Positions 8,542 through 16,895 of a stretch of DNA of 64,000 bases are shown one piece after another. The position numbers and the translations under genes were made by a program. How positions within the stretch are numbered: position 1 is the first letter of the stretch; the number at the start of each line of letters is the position of its first letter. The notes under the pieces were generated by a model that worked only from the letters and a program-made list of their open reading frames with translations, did not search any database and was not told the origin of the DNA. Origin of the DNA: Microbacterium sp. SSM24 (GTDB taxonomy: Bacteria; Actinomycetota; Actinomycetes; Actinomycetales; Microbacteriaceae); the NCBI RefSeq assembly GCF_025989145.1, contig NZ_JAPDNQ010000001.1, positions 1,736,001-1,800,000 on the forward strand, in the 5' to 3' direction.

Positions 8542-9909
8542 ATGAAGTCACCAGCAAGGGTCCTGCTCGCCGGTGTCGCCGCCGCGGCGACCGTCGGCGC
8601 GCTCGTCGGCTGCTCCACGGCCGGAGGCGACGACAGCAGCGGAAAGACCGAGCTGCGCGTCGCGACGTTCCCTCCGGGAGCGGATGCCGCAGCCTACGAG
8701 GCCTTCGCGGCCCAGGAGAAGCAGTTCGAGGACGAGCATCCCGACATCGACATCATCGGTGTCGAGTACGAGTGGGAGGGCCCGACCTTCGCCGTGCAGC
8801 TCGCCGGCGGCAGCCTTCCCGACGTGTTCACGGTGCCGTTCACCGACGCGAAGACGCTGCTCGAGAATGATCAGCTGATGGATGTCACCGACGAGATGGA
8901 TGAGCTCGGCTACACCGACAGCTTCAACCCGATCATCCTCGAGGGCGTCACCGGCGACGACGGGAAGATCTACGGCTTCCCGCGCCAGGCGTACGCCAAC
9001 GCGCTGTCGTACAACCGCGAGCTGTTCGAGGCGGCGGGGCTCGACCCCGACAGCCCGCCGACGACGTGGGACGAGGTGCGCGAGTACGCGAAGAAGATCA
9101 CGGATGCCACGGGCAAGGCCGGCTACTCGCAGATGGCGATCAACAACACGGGCGGCTGGCAGCTGACGGTGGGCACCGTCGCCCGCGGCGGTCGCACGCA
9201 GACCGACAACGGCGACGGCACCGCGCAGTCCACGATCGACAACGACGCCACACGCGGCGTGCTGCAGTTCCTGCACGACGTCAAGTGGGAGGACGGCTCG
9301 TTCGGCTCGAAGGTCGACCTCGACTGGGGCACGATCAACCAGGAGTTCGCCGCCGGCAACATCGGCATGTACACGACCGGCTCCGACATCTACACGGCGC
9401 TGGTGCGCGACTTCGGTCTCGACTCCGACGTGTACGGGCTGACCGTCATCCCGCTCGAGGGCGACGACCCGGGCACGCTCGGCGGCGGCGACATCGCCGT
9501 CATGAGCCCGACGATCGACGACGAGACCAAGGCCGCCGGCGTCGAGTGGATCGACTGGTACTACATGCAGAAGCTGCTGAACGAGGATGCCGCGGTGCAG
9601 GACGCCAAGACCCTCAACGAGTCGGGTCAGGCCGTGGGCACGCCGCTGCTGCCGGTGCTGAGCCGTGAGCTCTACGAGGAGTCGCTCGTCTGGATCGAGC
9701 CGTACATCAACGTGCCGCGCGAGCAGATGGCGCCGTTCACCGACGCGATCTGGGAGCAGACGCCCGTCGGCGAGGCCAAGGTCAAGACGCAGGAGGTCTA
9801 CGCTCTCCTCGACACCGTGGTCCAGACCGTCCTCACCGATGAGAACGCCGACATCGACGCCCTCCTCGCGCAGGCCCAGACGGACGCACAGGCTCTGCTC
9901 GACTCGTAA
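8542..9909 (+). CDS. Alpha-glucoside ABC importer, substrate-binding lipoprotein
   Basis: A 455-residue family 1 sugar-binding protein. The signal peptide ends in the lipobox ALVGC, making Cys24 the lipidated N-terminus. An acidic, Ser/Gly-rich tether follows, then the mature start ELRVATFPPG. Typical segments are EDEHPDIDIIGVEYEW, GGSLPDVFTVPF, GFPRQAYANALSYNRELF and DPDSPPTTWDEVREYAKKI. A strong GAAAGGAAAG ribosome site precedes the ATG. It would capture malto- or isomalto-oligosaccharides and pass them to the two permeases encoded downstream. No ATPase gene is in the cluster. This is common in actinobacteria, where a shared MsiK-type ATPase serves many importers. Two hairpins separate it from the permease genes. 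Confidence 0.93.
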   Translation: MKSPARVLLAGVAAAATVGALVGCSTAGGDDSSGKTELRVATFPPGADAAAYEAFAAQEKQFEDEHPDIDIIGVEYEWEGPTFAVQLAGGSLPDVFTVPFTDAKTLLENDQLMDVTDEMDELGYTDSFNPIILEGVTGDDGKIYGFPRQAYANALSYNRELFEAAGLDPDSPPTTWDEVREYAKKITDATGKAGYSQMAINNTGGWQLTVGTVARGGRTQTDNGDGTAQSTIDNDATRGVLQFLHDVKWEDGSFGSKVDLDWGTINQEFAAGNIGMYTTGSDIYTALVRDFGLDSDVYGLTVIPLEGDDPGTLGGGDIAVMSPTIDDETKAAGVEWIDWYYMQKLLNEDAAVQDAKTLNESGQAVGTPLLPVLSRELYEESLVWIEPYINVPREQMAPFTDAIWEQTPVGEAKVKTQEVYALLDTVVQTVLTDENADIDALLAQAQTDAQALLDS

Positions 9910-9914
9910 CCCCC

Positions 9915-9952
9915 GGATGCCGCGCCCGGCCTCGCCGCCGGGCGCGGCATCC
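9915..9952 (+). terminator. Strong intra-operon hairpin after the binding-protein gene
   Basis: A perfect 16-bp stem (9915-9930 with 9937-9952, loop CTCGCC) begins 6 nt after the stop codon. No T-run follows. Within an operon it would act as partial terminator or 3'-end stabiliser, raising binding-protein level over the permeases. Confidence 0.75.
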
Positions 9953-9966
9953 ATCCGCCCCCCTGT

Positions 9967-10034
9967 GTCCGTTTGTGCGGGCGAATGTCCGCTTCGCACC
10001 TCGCCCAGCCGACCATTTGCCCGCACAAACGGAC
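9967..10034. repeat. Palindromic repeat, copy b (imperfect)
   Basis: Same family as the copy at 6507: it begins GTCCGTTTGTGCGGGCGAAT and ends with the complement CATTTGCCCGCACAAACGGA, plus one C. The inner stem is degraded. It lies between the binding-protein and first permease genes, 14 nt after the hairpin at 9915-9952. Confidence 0.88.
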
Positions 10035-10055
10035 CGACACCAGCAGAGGCACCCG

Positions 10056-11024
10056 ATGACGATGACCACTGAGGAACGGCCGGCCGCGGCATCCGCGCCT
10101 CCTGCCCTGCCGCCCGCGCGGCGGAAGATCCGGCGCTCGCCGGCTACGTGGTATCGCGGGGGCGGGCTCGCGAACCTGCTGTTCGTGCTGCCGATGCTGT
10201 TCGTGTTCTTCTTCTTCTCGTGGTCGCCGATCGTGCAATCGGTGATCATGAGCCTGCAGAAGACGAACATGATCGTCTCGGAGTGGGTCGGTCTCGACAA
10301 CTACCTCGCTGTGATGAGCGATCCCGAGCTCGGCCGCGCCGTCGTCAACACGGTGTACTTCGCTCTGCTGGCGCTGCTGTTCGGGTTCCCGCTTCCGCTG
10401 TTCGTCGCCGTGCTCATGAGCGAGGTGCGCCGCGGCAAGGGCCTGTACTCGGCGCTCGCGTATCTACCCGTCGTCATCCCGCCCGTGGTCGCTGTGCTGC
10501 TGTGGAAGTTCTTCTACAGCGCCGACCCGTCGGGCGTCTTCAACACCGTGCTCGGATGGTTCGGCATCCCGCCGCAGCCGTGGATCCAGTCGGCCGTGCA
10601 GGCGATGCCGTCCCTCGTGATCGAGGCGACGTGGGCGGCGGCGGGCGGATCGATCATCATCTACCTCGCCGCACTGCTCTCGGTGCCGCCGGAGCTGTAC
10701 GACGCCGCCGAGGTCGACGGCGCGGGCATCTGGCGCAAGGTGTGGCACGTCACGCTGCCGCAGCTGCGCGGCATCCTCTTCATCATGCTGATCCTGCAGG
10801 TCATCGCGACCGCGCAGGTGTTCCTCGAGCCGTTCCTGTTCACCGGCGGCGGGCCCGCGGGGGCGACCAAGACGATCCTGCTCTACATCTACGACAAGGC
10901 GTTCCGCAACAGCCTGGGCGGCGACTACGGCGAGGCGACCGCGGTGTCGGTGCTGCTCGCGATCGTGCTCGCCGTGCTGTCCTGGCTGTATTTCAAGCTC
11001 ACGAACCGCTGGAGCACCTCATGA
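10056..11024 (+). CDS. ABC sugar importer permease 1 (MalF type)
   Basis: A 322-residue inner-membrane permease with six predicted membrane helices, starting around LANLLFVLPMLFVFFFFSW. The cytoplasmic EAA loop is clear, AAEVDGAGIWRKVWHVTLP, with the conserved Gly where the ATPase docks. The first helix follows a basic N-terminus (PPARRKIRRSPATWYRGG). I chose the ATG at 10056 because upstream codons lie inside the palindromic repeat, and AGAGG stands about 10 nt before this start. It forms the translocation pore with the next protein. Its stop overlaps the start of permease 2 (ATGA), so they are made in equal amounts. Confidence 0.93.
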   Translation: MTMTTEERPAAASAPPALPPARRKIRRSPATWYRGGGLANLLFVLPMLFVFFFFSWSPIVQSVIMSLQKTNMIVSEWVGLDNYLAVMSDPELGRAVVNTVYFALLALLFGFPLPLFVAVLMSEVRRGKGLYSALAYLPVVIPPVVAVLLWKFFYSADPSGVFNTVLGWFGIPPQPWIQSAVQAMPSLVIEATWAAAGGSIIIYLAALLSVPPELYDAAEVDGAGIWRKVWHVTLPQLRGILFIMLILQVIATAQVFLEPFLFTGGGPAGATKTILLYIYDKAFRNSLGGDYGEATAVSVLLAIVLAVLSWLYFKLTNRWSTS

Positions 11025-12004
11025 CCACGTCGATCTCCACCGCCGAGGGGCGCGAGGGGCTGCGGGGCTGGCTCGGCCGCCGCGGCGCCGGCGGCGGACG
11101 CAAGCGCGAGTCGCTCGACGACCTCGCCGAGCGCACGATCGTGTCGTCGAGCGAGCGCGGTCGTCCCGGCACGCGGATCGGGATGTCGCTGACCCACGCG
11201 TTCCTCTTCGTCACCCTCGTGATCGCCGGCCTCGGGCCGATCCTGTGGCTGGCGAAGTCGGCAGTGACCCCGACGCAGGACACGCTGCAGCAGCCGTTCG
11301 CCCTCTGGCCGAACGGGATCGACTGGGCCAACCTGTCGACGGCGTGGAACGACATCCACATCGACCTCTACTTCTGGAACACGATCGTGATCGCGCTGGG
11401 CGCGTGGTTCACGCAGCTGTTCATCGCGACGACCGCCGGCTACGCGCTGTCGGTGCTGCGGCCGAAGTACGCGCCGGTGCTGTCGGCGCTGGTGCTCGCG
11501 ACGCTGTTCATCCCCGGCATCGTGCTGCTGGTGCCGCTGTACCTGACGATCGTCAACCCGCCGCTGCTCGGGGACGTCAGCCTGCTCAACAACTACCTCG
11601 CCGTGTGGCTGCCGATGGGGGCGAACGCGTTCAACATCCTGCTCGTGAAGCGCTTCTTCGACAATCTGCCGCGCGAGGTGTTCGAAGCCGCGAAGACCGA
11701 TGGCGCCGGACCCTTCCGGCTGTTCTGGTCGATCGTGCTGCCGATGTCGAAGCCGATCCTCGGCGTGGTGTCGGTCTTCGCGATCATCGCGGCCTGGAAG
11801 GACTACCTCTGGCCCATGCTCGTGCTGCCCGACCCCGCGGTGCAGCCCCTGTCGGTACGGCTGCCGGCGGTGCAGTCCCAGACCGAGCTGGACGTGTTCC
11901 TCGCGGCCCTCGCGATCGCGACCCTGATCCCGATCGCGATGTTCCTCCTCTTCCAGTCCGTCTTCCTGCGTTCGGCGGGCCTCGGCGGCGCCGTGAAGGG
12001 CTGA
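11021..12004 (+). CDS. ABC sugar importer permease 2 (MalG type)
   Basis: A 327-residue partner permease of the MalG type. A long charged N-terminal extension (residues 1-65) precedes the first helix SLTHAFLFVTLVIAGLGPIL. The EAA motif reads EAAKTDGAGPFRLFWSIVLP. The C-terminal helix ends FQSVFLRSAGLGGAVKG, a common tail for this family. The ATG overlaps the previous stop by 4 nt. A palindromic repeat starts 26 nt after its stop and probably marks the end of the operon. The transported sugar is inferred from the GH13 enzyme encoded first in the operon. Confidence 0.93.
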   Translation: MTTSISTAEGREGLRGWLGRRGAGGGRKRESLDDLAERTIVSSSERGRPGTRIGMSLTHAFLFVTLVIAGLGPILWLAKSAVTPTQDTLQQPFALWPNGIDWANLSTAWNDIHIDLYFWNTIVIALGAWFTQLFIATTAGYALSVLRPKYAPVLSALVLATLFIPGIVLLVPLYLTIVNPPLLGDVSLLNNYLAVWLPMGANAFNILLVKRFFDNLPREVFEAAKTDGAGPFRLFWSIVLPMSKPILGVVSVFAIIAAWKDYLWPMLVLPDPAVQPLSVRLPAVQSQTELDVFLAALAIATLIPIAMFLLFQSVFLRSAGLGGAVKG

Positions 12005-12030
12005 GCCCCTCGCCGATGTTCGTTGCTCGT

Positions 12031-12096
12031 TCCGTTTGTGCGGCCGAATGTGCGCCTGCACGCGGCGACGGACGCACATTCGCCCGCACAAACGGA
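12031..12096. repeat. Palindromic repeat, copy c
   Basis: TCCGTTTGTGCGGCCGAATG on the left and its near-complement ending CGCCCGCACAAACGGA on the right. It lies between convergent genes: 26 nt after the permease stop and 13 nt from the end of the DUF559-type gene. Confidence 0.88.
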
Positions 12097-12109
12097 CAGC
12101 GGCCGGGGG

Positions 12110-13078
12110 TCACGGACGCCAGCCTCGAGCCAGGAGCGCGGCGCGGACTCGACGGGTGACCGCGGTGGGGTCGGACATCTGCCCCTTGACGACCTGCACG
12201 ACGAGCCAGCCCGCCGCGACGATGCGTTCGAGCTGCTCGGTGTCGAGGCGGAACTGTGCGTCATCCGTGCGGTGCTGCTCGCCGTTGTACTCCACCAGGA
12301 CCCGGTGACGCGGATACGCGAGGTCGCCGTGGCGGACGAAGTCCCCTCGAACGTCGAACAGCGGATGGTTCACGATCGGCTCGGGCAGGAGCCCGTCGAC
12401 CAGCATGAGCCGCAGTTCGGTCTCCTTCGGCGAGTCGGTGCGGGGGCGCACCAGTTCGAGCGCCGTGCGCAGCTTCTTCGCGCCGTGGCGTCCGGCGGAC
12501 CTCTGCACCGCACTGCGCAACTCGGCCGTTGCGGCCGGTGGGTCGATGCGCCGCACGAGGTCGTCCCCGACGGCGACGAGTTCGCCGAGCCGCAGCAGCG
12601 GCGCGAGAGCGCACCAGGTCTGCACCGGACTGGTCACACGTCGACCGTCGACGACGACGGCCGAGCGGATGTCGCGAGGCGCCAAGTGCGACCGGATGCC
12701 CGCGACCTGCGGGCGCTTCTCCCGCTTCGCGACGGATACGTGCACCGACAGGTCCCGCCGGAGCCGCAGCGGCAGGGGGAGATGCTGCAGCCGTGCCGCG
12801 GTGGTGTGGCTGAGCACGGCGTGCGGTCCGAGGAGGGGGAGCGCGGCATCCACTCGTGCGAGTGCGACCGCCTCCAGCAGTCGCCAGTACTCGTCGGCCT
12901 CGCGGAGGTCCGCCTCGTCATGCCGGGCCAGGGAGGTGGACGCAACCCGAACGCCGTGGAAGGGCTTGAAGAGGTCGCTGCGGCGCAGTCGCCCGGCCGA
13001 CGCGCCGAGCTGCCGGGCCGTGCTCGATCGAAACGGTCCGGGCGATAGCCCATCGGGGAGTGGTGCGGGTCGCGGCAT
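12110..13078 (-). CDS. DUF559-type nuclease-fold protein
   Basis: A 322-residue protein. The C-terminal third has the pattern of the DUF559/Vsr-like endonuclease fold: ELRLMLVDGLLPEPIVNHPL, then GDLAYPRHRVLVEYNGEQHRTDDAQFRLD with the catalytic-type Glu in VEYNG, then RIVAAGWLVVQV. The N-terminal part, with a conserved AVLSHTTAARLQHLPLP patch and VTSPVQTWCALAPLL, resembles AbiEi-like antitoxin/regulator segments often fused to this fold in actinobacteria. I chose the start MPRPAPLP because the longer frame runs back into a palindromic repeat. Its substrate and role are unknown. Palindromic repeats flank it on both sides (12031 and 13176). Confidence 0.75.
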   Translation of the reverse strand: MPRPAPLPDGLSPGPFRSSTARQLGASAGRLRRSDLFKPFHGVRVASTSLARHDEADLREADEYWRLLEAVALARVDAALPLLGPHAVLSHTTAARLQHLPLPLRLRRDLSVHVSVAKREKRPQVAGIRSHLAPRDIRSAVVVDGRRVTSPVQTWCALAPLLRLGELVAVGDDLVRRIDPPAATAELRSAVQRSAGRHGAKKLRTALELVRPRTDSPKETELRLMLVDGLLPEPIVNHPLFDVRGDFVRHGDLAYPRHRVLVEYNGEQHRTDDAQFRLDTEQLERIVAAGWLVVQVVKGQMSDPTAVTRRVRAALLARGWRP

Positions 13079-13175
13079 CCGTCGACACTGCCCCCGATCG
13101 CCCCCGGTGCCGACCGGATCCCCCGACTGTGCCCGCACTCCCCGCACGGCCCGACCTGGGGAGGAACCCCCTGCG

Positions 13176-13241
13176 TCCGTTTGTGCGGGAGATTGTGCGC
13201 CTGAGTGCGGTGCCAGGCGCACATTTGCCCGCACAAACGGA
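13176..13241. repeat. Palindromic repeat, copy d
   Basis: TCCGTTTGTGCGGGAGATTG pairs with a right arm ending ATTTGCCCGCACAAACGGA. The outer 14 bp are perfect and the inner stem has diverged. It lies between the 5' end of the DUF559-type gene and the 3' end of the kinase gene. Confidence 0.88.
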
Positions 13242-13267
13242 AGCGTGCGGGGGGAGGGGGAGGGGGG

Positions 13268-14377
13268 CTACAGGCCGGTGGTGTCGTGGCCCCTGGGGAC
13301 CGTGATCAGCAGCGCGCCGGCATCCACGCGCGTGCGCACGTGCACGGCCTCGCCGAATTCGTCACCGTCGAGCTGCACCGGCGTCGCGTTGGTCGTCGCG
13401 ATCTCGATGCCCGCGCCGCGGGAGTACCTCACGGAGTTGTCCTTCGTGCGCAGGGCGAGCACCCGGCGGCCGGCGCGGAACCGCCGCAGCACACTGTTGT
13501 CCCACGCGACGCGCCGCCACACGAAGATCCACCCGAGCGCGCCCTTGGGCTGGAAGATCACGATGTCGAGGGCGCCGTCGGCGACGGATGCCTCGGGGAT
13601 GAGCTCGAGGCCCGCGGGAAGGGATCCGCAATTGGCGAAGAGCACGCTCTGCACGCGCGCGGAGTGCAGCCGCGAGCCGTCGAGCTGGTACATGACGCGG
13701 AACGGCTTGGCCGAGGCGAGCGAGCGGGCCGCGCCGTCGACGTACGCCACCCAGCCGACGGTCTTCTTCAGCTGCGGACTGGTGTTCGCGATCATGGCGG
13801 CGTCGAGCCCCATGCCGCCCATCACCACGAAGGCGTGCTCGGCGGTGGTGCCGTCGGGGCGCCGCAGCGCGGCCCATCCGACATCCATCGGCAGGCGATC
13901 GCCGTCGAACGTCGCCCGCACCATCGCGTCGCCGCCGTCCAGCGGCAGCCGCAGATTGCGCGCGAGCAGGTTCCCGGTCCCGCTGGGCACGATGGTGAGG
14001 GGCACGCCGCTTCCGGTCATCGCCTCCGACACCGCGCGGACCGTGCCGTCGCCGCCCGCGACGAGCACCGCGTCGACGCCCGCCTCGAGCGCCTGGCGGG
14101 TCACGTCGTCACCGAGGTCGTCGACCGTCGTCTCGTAGAAGAGAGGCTCCGACCAGCCGGCCTCGCCTGCGAGCCGCTCGACCGTCGCCCGGAGCGCGCG
14201 GGCGTCGACCTTGATCGGGTTGTAGACGAGAGCGACCTTCGACGAGGGGCGCTCGCCGGCGTCCTCGATCGGCCGAGGGCCGCCTTCGGAACCGACCCGG
14301 CCCGCTTCGCCGCCGTCGCCTTCGGCCGTGTCGTCGTCGCGCGCGGGTTCGTCGTTCGATCCGGATGCCGCGGCCAT
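13268..14377 (-). CDS. Diacylglycerol-kinase-type lipid kinase
   Basis: A 369-residue cytosolic enzyme of the DAGK/sphingosine-kinase family, which phosphorylates lipid alcohols with ATP. Signature segments are ALVYNPIKVD (about residue 50), AVLVAGGDGTVRAVSEAM with the nucleotide-binding GGDGT, and IVPSGTGNLLARNL. The C-terminal beta-sandwich contains MGGMGLDAAMI, NCGSLPAGLELIPEASVADGALDI and VQLDGDEFG. About 45 N-terminal residues are acidic and low-complexity. A -10 box TAGGGT lies 7 nt upstream of the ATG (14385-14390 on the minus strand), suggesting a leaderless mRNA divergent from serS. The substrate could be diacylglycerol or another lipid. A paralogue lies at 62603. Confidence 0.88.
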   Translation of the reverse strand: MAAASGSNDEPARDDDTAEGDGGEAGRVGSEGGPRPIEDAGERPSSKVALVYNPIKVDARALRATVERLAGEAGWSEPLFYETTVDDLGDDVTRQALEAGVDAVLVAGGDGTVRAVSEAMTGSGVPLTIVPSGTGNLLARNLRLPLDGGDAMVRATFDGDRLPMDVGWAALRRPDGTTAEHAFVVMGGMGLDAAMIANTSPQLKKTVGWVAYVDGAARSLASAKPFRVMYQLDGSRLHSARVQSVLFANCGSLPAGLELIPEASVADGALDIVIFQPKGALGWIFVWRRVAWDNSVLRRFRAGRRVLALRTKDNSVRYSRGAGIEIATTNATPVQLDGDEFGEAVHVRTRVDAGALLITVPRGHDTTGL

Positions 14378-14384
14378 GCGTCCC

Positions 14385-14437
14385 ACCCTAGGGCTGGACG
14401 CCGCCGCACGGCGTCCTCGGCGCCCGGCGACTAGGCT
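14385..14437. promoter_or_regulatory. Divergent leaderless promoters of the kinase gene and serS
   Basis: On the minus strand a -10 TAGGGT (14385-14390) stands 7 nt before the kinase ATG. On the plus strand TAGGCT (14432-14437) stands 6 nt before the serS GTG. Both spacings would place the transcript start on the start codon. No ribosome site is present at either gene. Confidence 0.55.
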
Positions 14438-14443
14438 TGCAGG

Positions 14444-15718
14444 GTGATCGATCCTGCCCTCCTCCGCGAGAATCCCGAGCTGGTCAAGCGCTCGCAGGAG
14501 GCCCGTGGCGAGTCTCCCGACACGGTCGACGCGGCGCTCGCCGCCGATCGCGATCGCCGTGCAGCCATCACCTCCTTCGAAGAGCTCCGCGCGGCGCAGA
14601 ACGCGCACGGCAAGAAGGTCGCGCAGGCGCCGAAGGAGGAGAAGGCGGCCCTCGTGGCCGAGGCCAAGCAGCTCAGCGAGCGGGTCAAGCAGGCCCAGCA
14701 CGCGGTCACGGCCGCGGAGGAGGCATCCGACCTCGCCCTCTCGAAGATCGAGAACATCGTCATCGACGGCGTACCGGCCGGCGGCGAGGACGACTTCGTC
14801 ACGCTCCGCACGCACGGCGAGACGCCCGCGTTCGACTTCGAGCCGCGCGACCACCTGGCGCTCGGCGAGCTGCTCGATGCGATCGACATGGAGCGCGGCA
14901 CCAAGGTCTCGGGCAGCCGCTTCTACTTCCTCAAGGGCATCGGTGCGCGCCTCGAGCTCGCGCTCATGAGCCTCGCGCTCGATCGTGCGCTGCAGGAGGG
15001 TTTCATCCCGCTGATCCCCCCGACGCTCGTGCGTCCCGAGGTCATGCGCGGCACCGGGTTCCTCGGCCAGCACGCCGCCGAGGTCTACCACCTCGAAGAC
15101 GACGACCTGTACCTCGTCGGCACGAGCGAGGTGCCGCTCGCCGGCTACCACATGGACGAGATCCTCGACCTCGGCAAGGGCCCCAAGCGCTACGCCGGCT
15201 GGTCCACCTGCTACCGGCGCGAGGCGGGCTCATACGGCAAGGACACCCGCGGGATCATCCGCGTGCACCAGTTCAACAAGCTCGAGATGTTCGTCTACAC
15301 GACCCGCGAAGACGCCGAGGCCGAGCACCTGCGGCTGGTCGGACTGCAGGAGCGGATGCTGCAGGACCTCGGCCTGAGCTACCGCGTGATCGACGTCGCC
15401 GCCGGCGACCTCGGCTCGAGCGCGGCGCGCAAGTACGACGTCGAGGCGTGGGTTCCCACGCAGGGCGCCTACCGCGAGCTCACATCGACGTCGAACTGCA
15501 CGACGTATCAGGCGCGCCGGCTCGACATCCGTCACCGGCTGCCCGCCGACCGCGGGGGCAAGACCGAGCACGTCGCGACGCTCAACGGCACGCTCGCCAC
15601 CACGCGGTGGATCGTCGCGATGCTCGAGACGCACCAGCGCGAGGACGGCTCGGTCGTCGTGCCCGAGGTGCTCCGCCCGTACCTCGGGGGACTCGAGGTC
15701 ATGGAGCCCGTCGCGTGA
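14444..15718 (+). CDS. serS: Seryl-tRNA synthetase
   Basis: A 424-residue class II synthetase that charges tRNA-Ser with serine. The N-terminal antiparallel coiled coil (residues about 25-105, [20 protein letters not shown] onward) binds the long variable arm of tRNA-Ser. The catalytic domain has motif 1 ([20 protein letters not shown]), motif 2 ([20 protein letters not shown]) and motif 3 ([16 protein letters not shown]), with the substrate loop [16 protein letters not shown]. The GTG start ([12 protein letters not shown]) is the standard family N-terminus and is probably leaderless. The HAD phosphatase gene overlaps its stop by 4 nt. Two serine tRNA genes lie within 5 kb downstream. Confidence 0.98.
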   Translation: MIDPALLRENPELVKRSQEARGESPDTVDAALAADRDRRAAITSFEELRAAQNAHGKKVAQAPKEEKAALVAEAKQLSERVKQAQHAVTAAEEASDLALSKIENIVIDGVPAGGEDDFVTLRTHGETPAFDFEPRDHLALGELLDAIDMERGTKVSGSRFYFLKGIGARLELALMSLALDRALQEGFIPLIPPTLVRPEVMRGTGFLGQHAAEVYHLEDDDLYLVGTSEVPLAGYHMDEILDLGKGPKRYAGWSTCYRREAGSYGKDTRGIIRVHQFNKLEMFVYTTREDAEAEHLRLVGLQERMLQDLGLSYRVIDVAAGDLGSSAARKYDVEAWVPTQGAYRELTSTSNCTTYQARRLDIRHRLPADRGGKTEHVATLNGTLATTRWIVAMLETHQREDGSVVVPEVLRPYLGGLEVMEPVA

Positions 15719-16623
15719 CCGAAGCGCATCTGCCTCCGACCGGGTCCGTCAAGGTCGTGAAGCCCAAGAAGGCCGCGAAGCTCGTCGAGCGGGTCGCGCG
15801 CGACACCGAGGACGAGACGGTCGCCACCGAGCGGCTCCTCATCGCGCTCGACATCGACGGCACAGTGATCCTCGAAGACGAGTCGCTCAGCCCCGGAGTG
15901 GTCGATGCCGTCGCGCACGCGCAGCGCGCCGGGCACGAGGTGATGATCGCGACCGGCCGCAGCTGGGAGGGAACGCAGGGCATCCTGCGCATGCTCGGGA
16001 TCGCGCCGGAGTACGTCGTGTGCTCGAACGGCGCCGTGGTGCTCAAGCGCGTCGATGCCGACGAGCTGCACTACGAACGCGACCACGTCGAGACGTTCGA
16101 CCCCGCCGAGGTGCTGACGCAGCTGCGTGAGCACCTTCCCGACGCGCGCTACCTCGTCGAGCTGCCCGACGGACGACGGCTGTACACGGAGTACCTCGAT
16201 GACTGGAACCTCGTGCACGCCCAGCGCGTGACCTTCGAGGAGCTCGCCGCGCAGCCCGTGTGCCGCATCGTCGTGGTCGCCCCCGACCAGCGCGAGCAGG
16301 ACTTCACCGACCTGGTCGAGCGCATCGGTCTCCACCAGGTCTCGTACGCCGTGGGCTGGACCGCGTGGCTCGACATCGCCCCGCAGGGCGTCGACAAGAG
16401 CACCGGCCTCGAGCTCGTGCGCACCGAGCTGGGCATCGATCCGGCGCATGTCCTCGTGATCGGCGACGGCCGTAACGATGTCGGCATGTTCGGGTGGGCG
16501 CTCGAGAACGGCGGCCGCGCGGTGGCGATGGAGCAGGGGCCCCAAGAGGTTCGGGATGCCGCGGGCGAGACGACGACGTCGGTGTCGGCCGGCGGAGTGG
16601 CCGAGGTGCTGCGCCGCCTCTGA
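15715..16623 (+). CDS. HAD-superfamily phosphatase (Cof type)
   Basis: A 302-residue HAD hydrolase. Motif I is ALDIDGT, with the nucleophile Asp46 and Asp48. Motif II is the Thr/Ser in MIATGRS. Motif III/IV is [11 protein letters not shown] with [13 protein letters not shown] large C2 cap lies between them, as in Cof/YbiV sugar- and flavin-phosphate phosphatases. About 40 lysine-rich residues ([18 protein letters not shown]) precede the domain, which is unusual. The GTG start overlaps the serS stop (GTGA), so translation is coupled. The serS-HAD order is common in actinobacteria, but the physiological substrate is not known. Confidence 0.9.
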   Translation: MTEAHLPPTGSVKVVKPKKAAKLVERVARDTEDETVATERLLIALDIDGTVILEDESLSPGVVDAVAHAQRAGHEVMIATGRSWEGTQGILRMLGIAPEYVVCSNGAVVLKRVDADELHYERDHVETFDPAEVLTQLREHLPDARYLVELPDGRRLYTEYLDDWNLVHAQRVTFEELAAQPVCRIVVVAPDQREQDFTDLVERIGLHQVSYAVGWTAWLDIAPQGVDKSTGLELVRTELGIDPAHVLVIGDGRNDVGMFGWALENGGRAVAMEQGPQEVRDAAGETTTSVSAGGVAEVLRRL

Positions 16624-16758
16624 CGCCAGAGGCGGGATGGCGGCATCCGGTGCGCCTTTCAGAGCTTGCACAGGCGTGCCTGGAAGAATGTCTCGACAGT
16701 GCTGTCGGCTAGACTCGACGCCTGTTCGACGGTTGCCTCCACCCGGGGTTGTTCGTCG

Positions 16759-16843
16759 GGAGGGTTGTCCGAGCGGCCGATGGACCTGGTCTTGAAAACC
16801 AGTGGGCAGCAATGTCCCGTGGGTTCGAATCCCACACCCTCCG
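16759..16843 (+). tRNA. tRNA-Ser (anticodon TGA)
   Basis: Acceptor GGAGGGT pairs with ACCCTCC (16836-16842) and the discriminator is G. Anticodon loop CTTGAAA (16791-16797) is closed by CTGGT/ACCAG, so TGA reads UCA-type serine codons. A long variable arm (GGGCAGCAATGTCCC) and T-arm GTGGG-TTCGAAT-CCCAC confirm class II tRNA-Ser. CCA is not encoded. Confidence 0.97.
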
Positions 16844-16895
16844 CAGAAGGTTGGTCGGGGGGCGAACCGTGAGCGAGCACCCCGAGAGGAACCGA

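Noticed and set aside
6507..13241. CRISPR array
   Set aside because: The four repeats are long palindromes 1-3.5 kb apart, not short repeats with regular spacers, and there are no cas genes.
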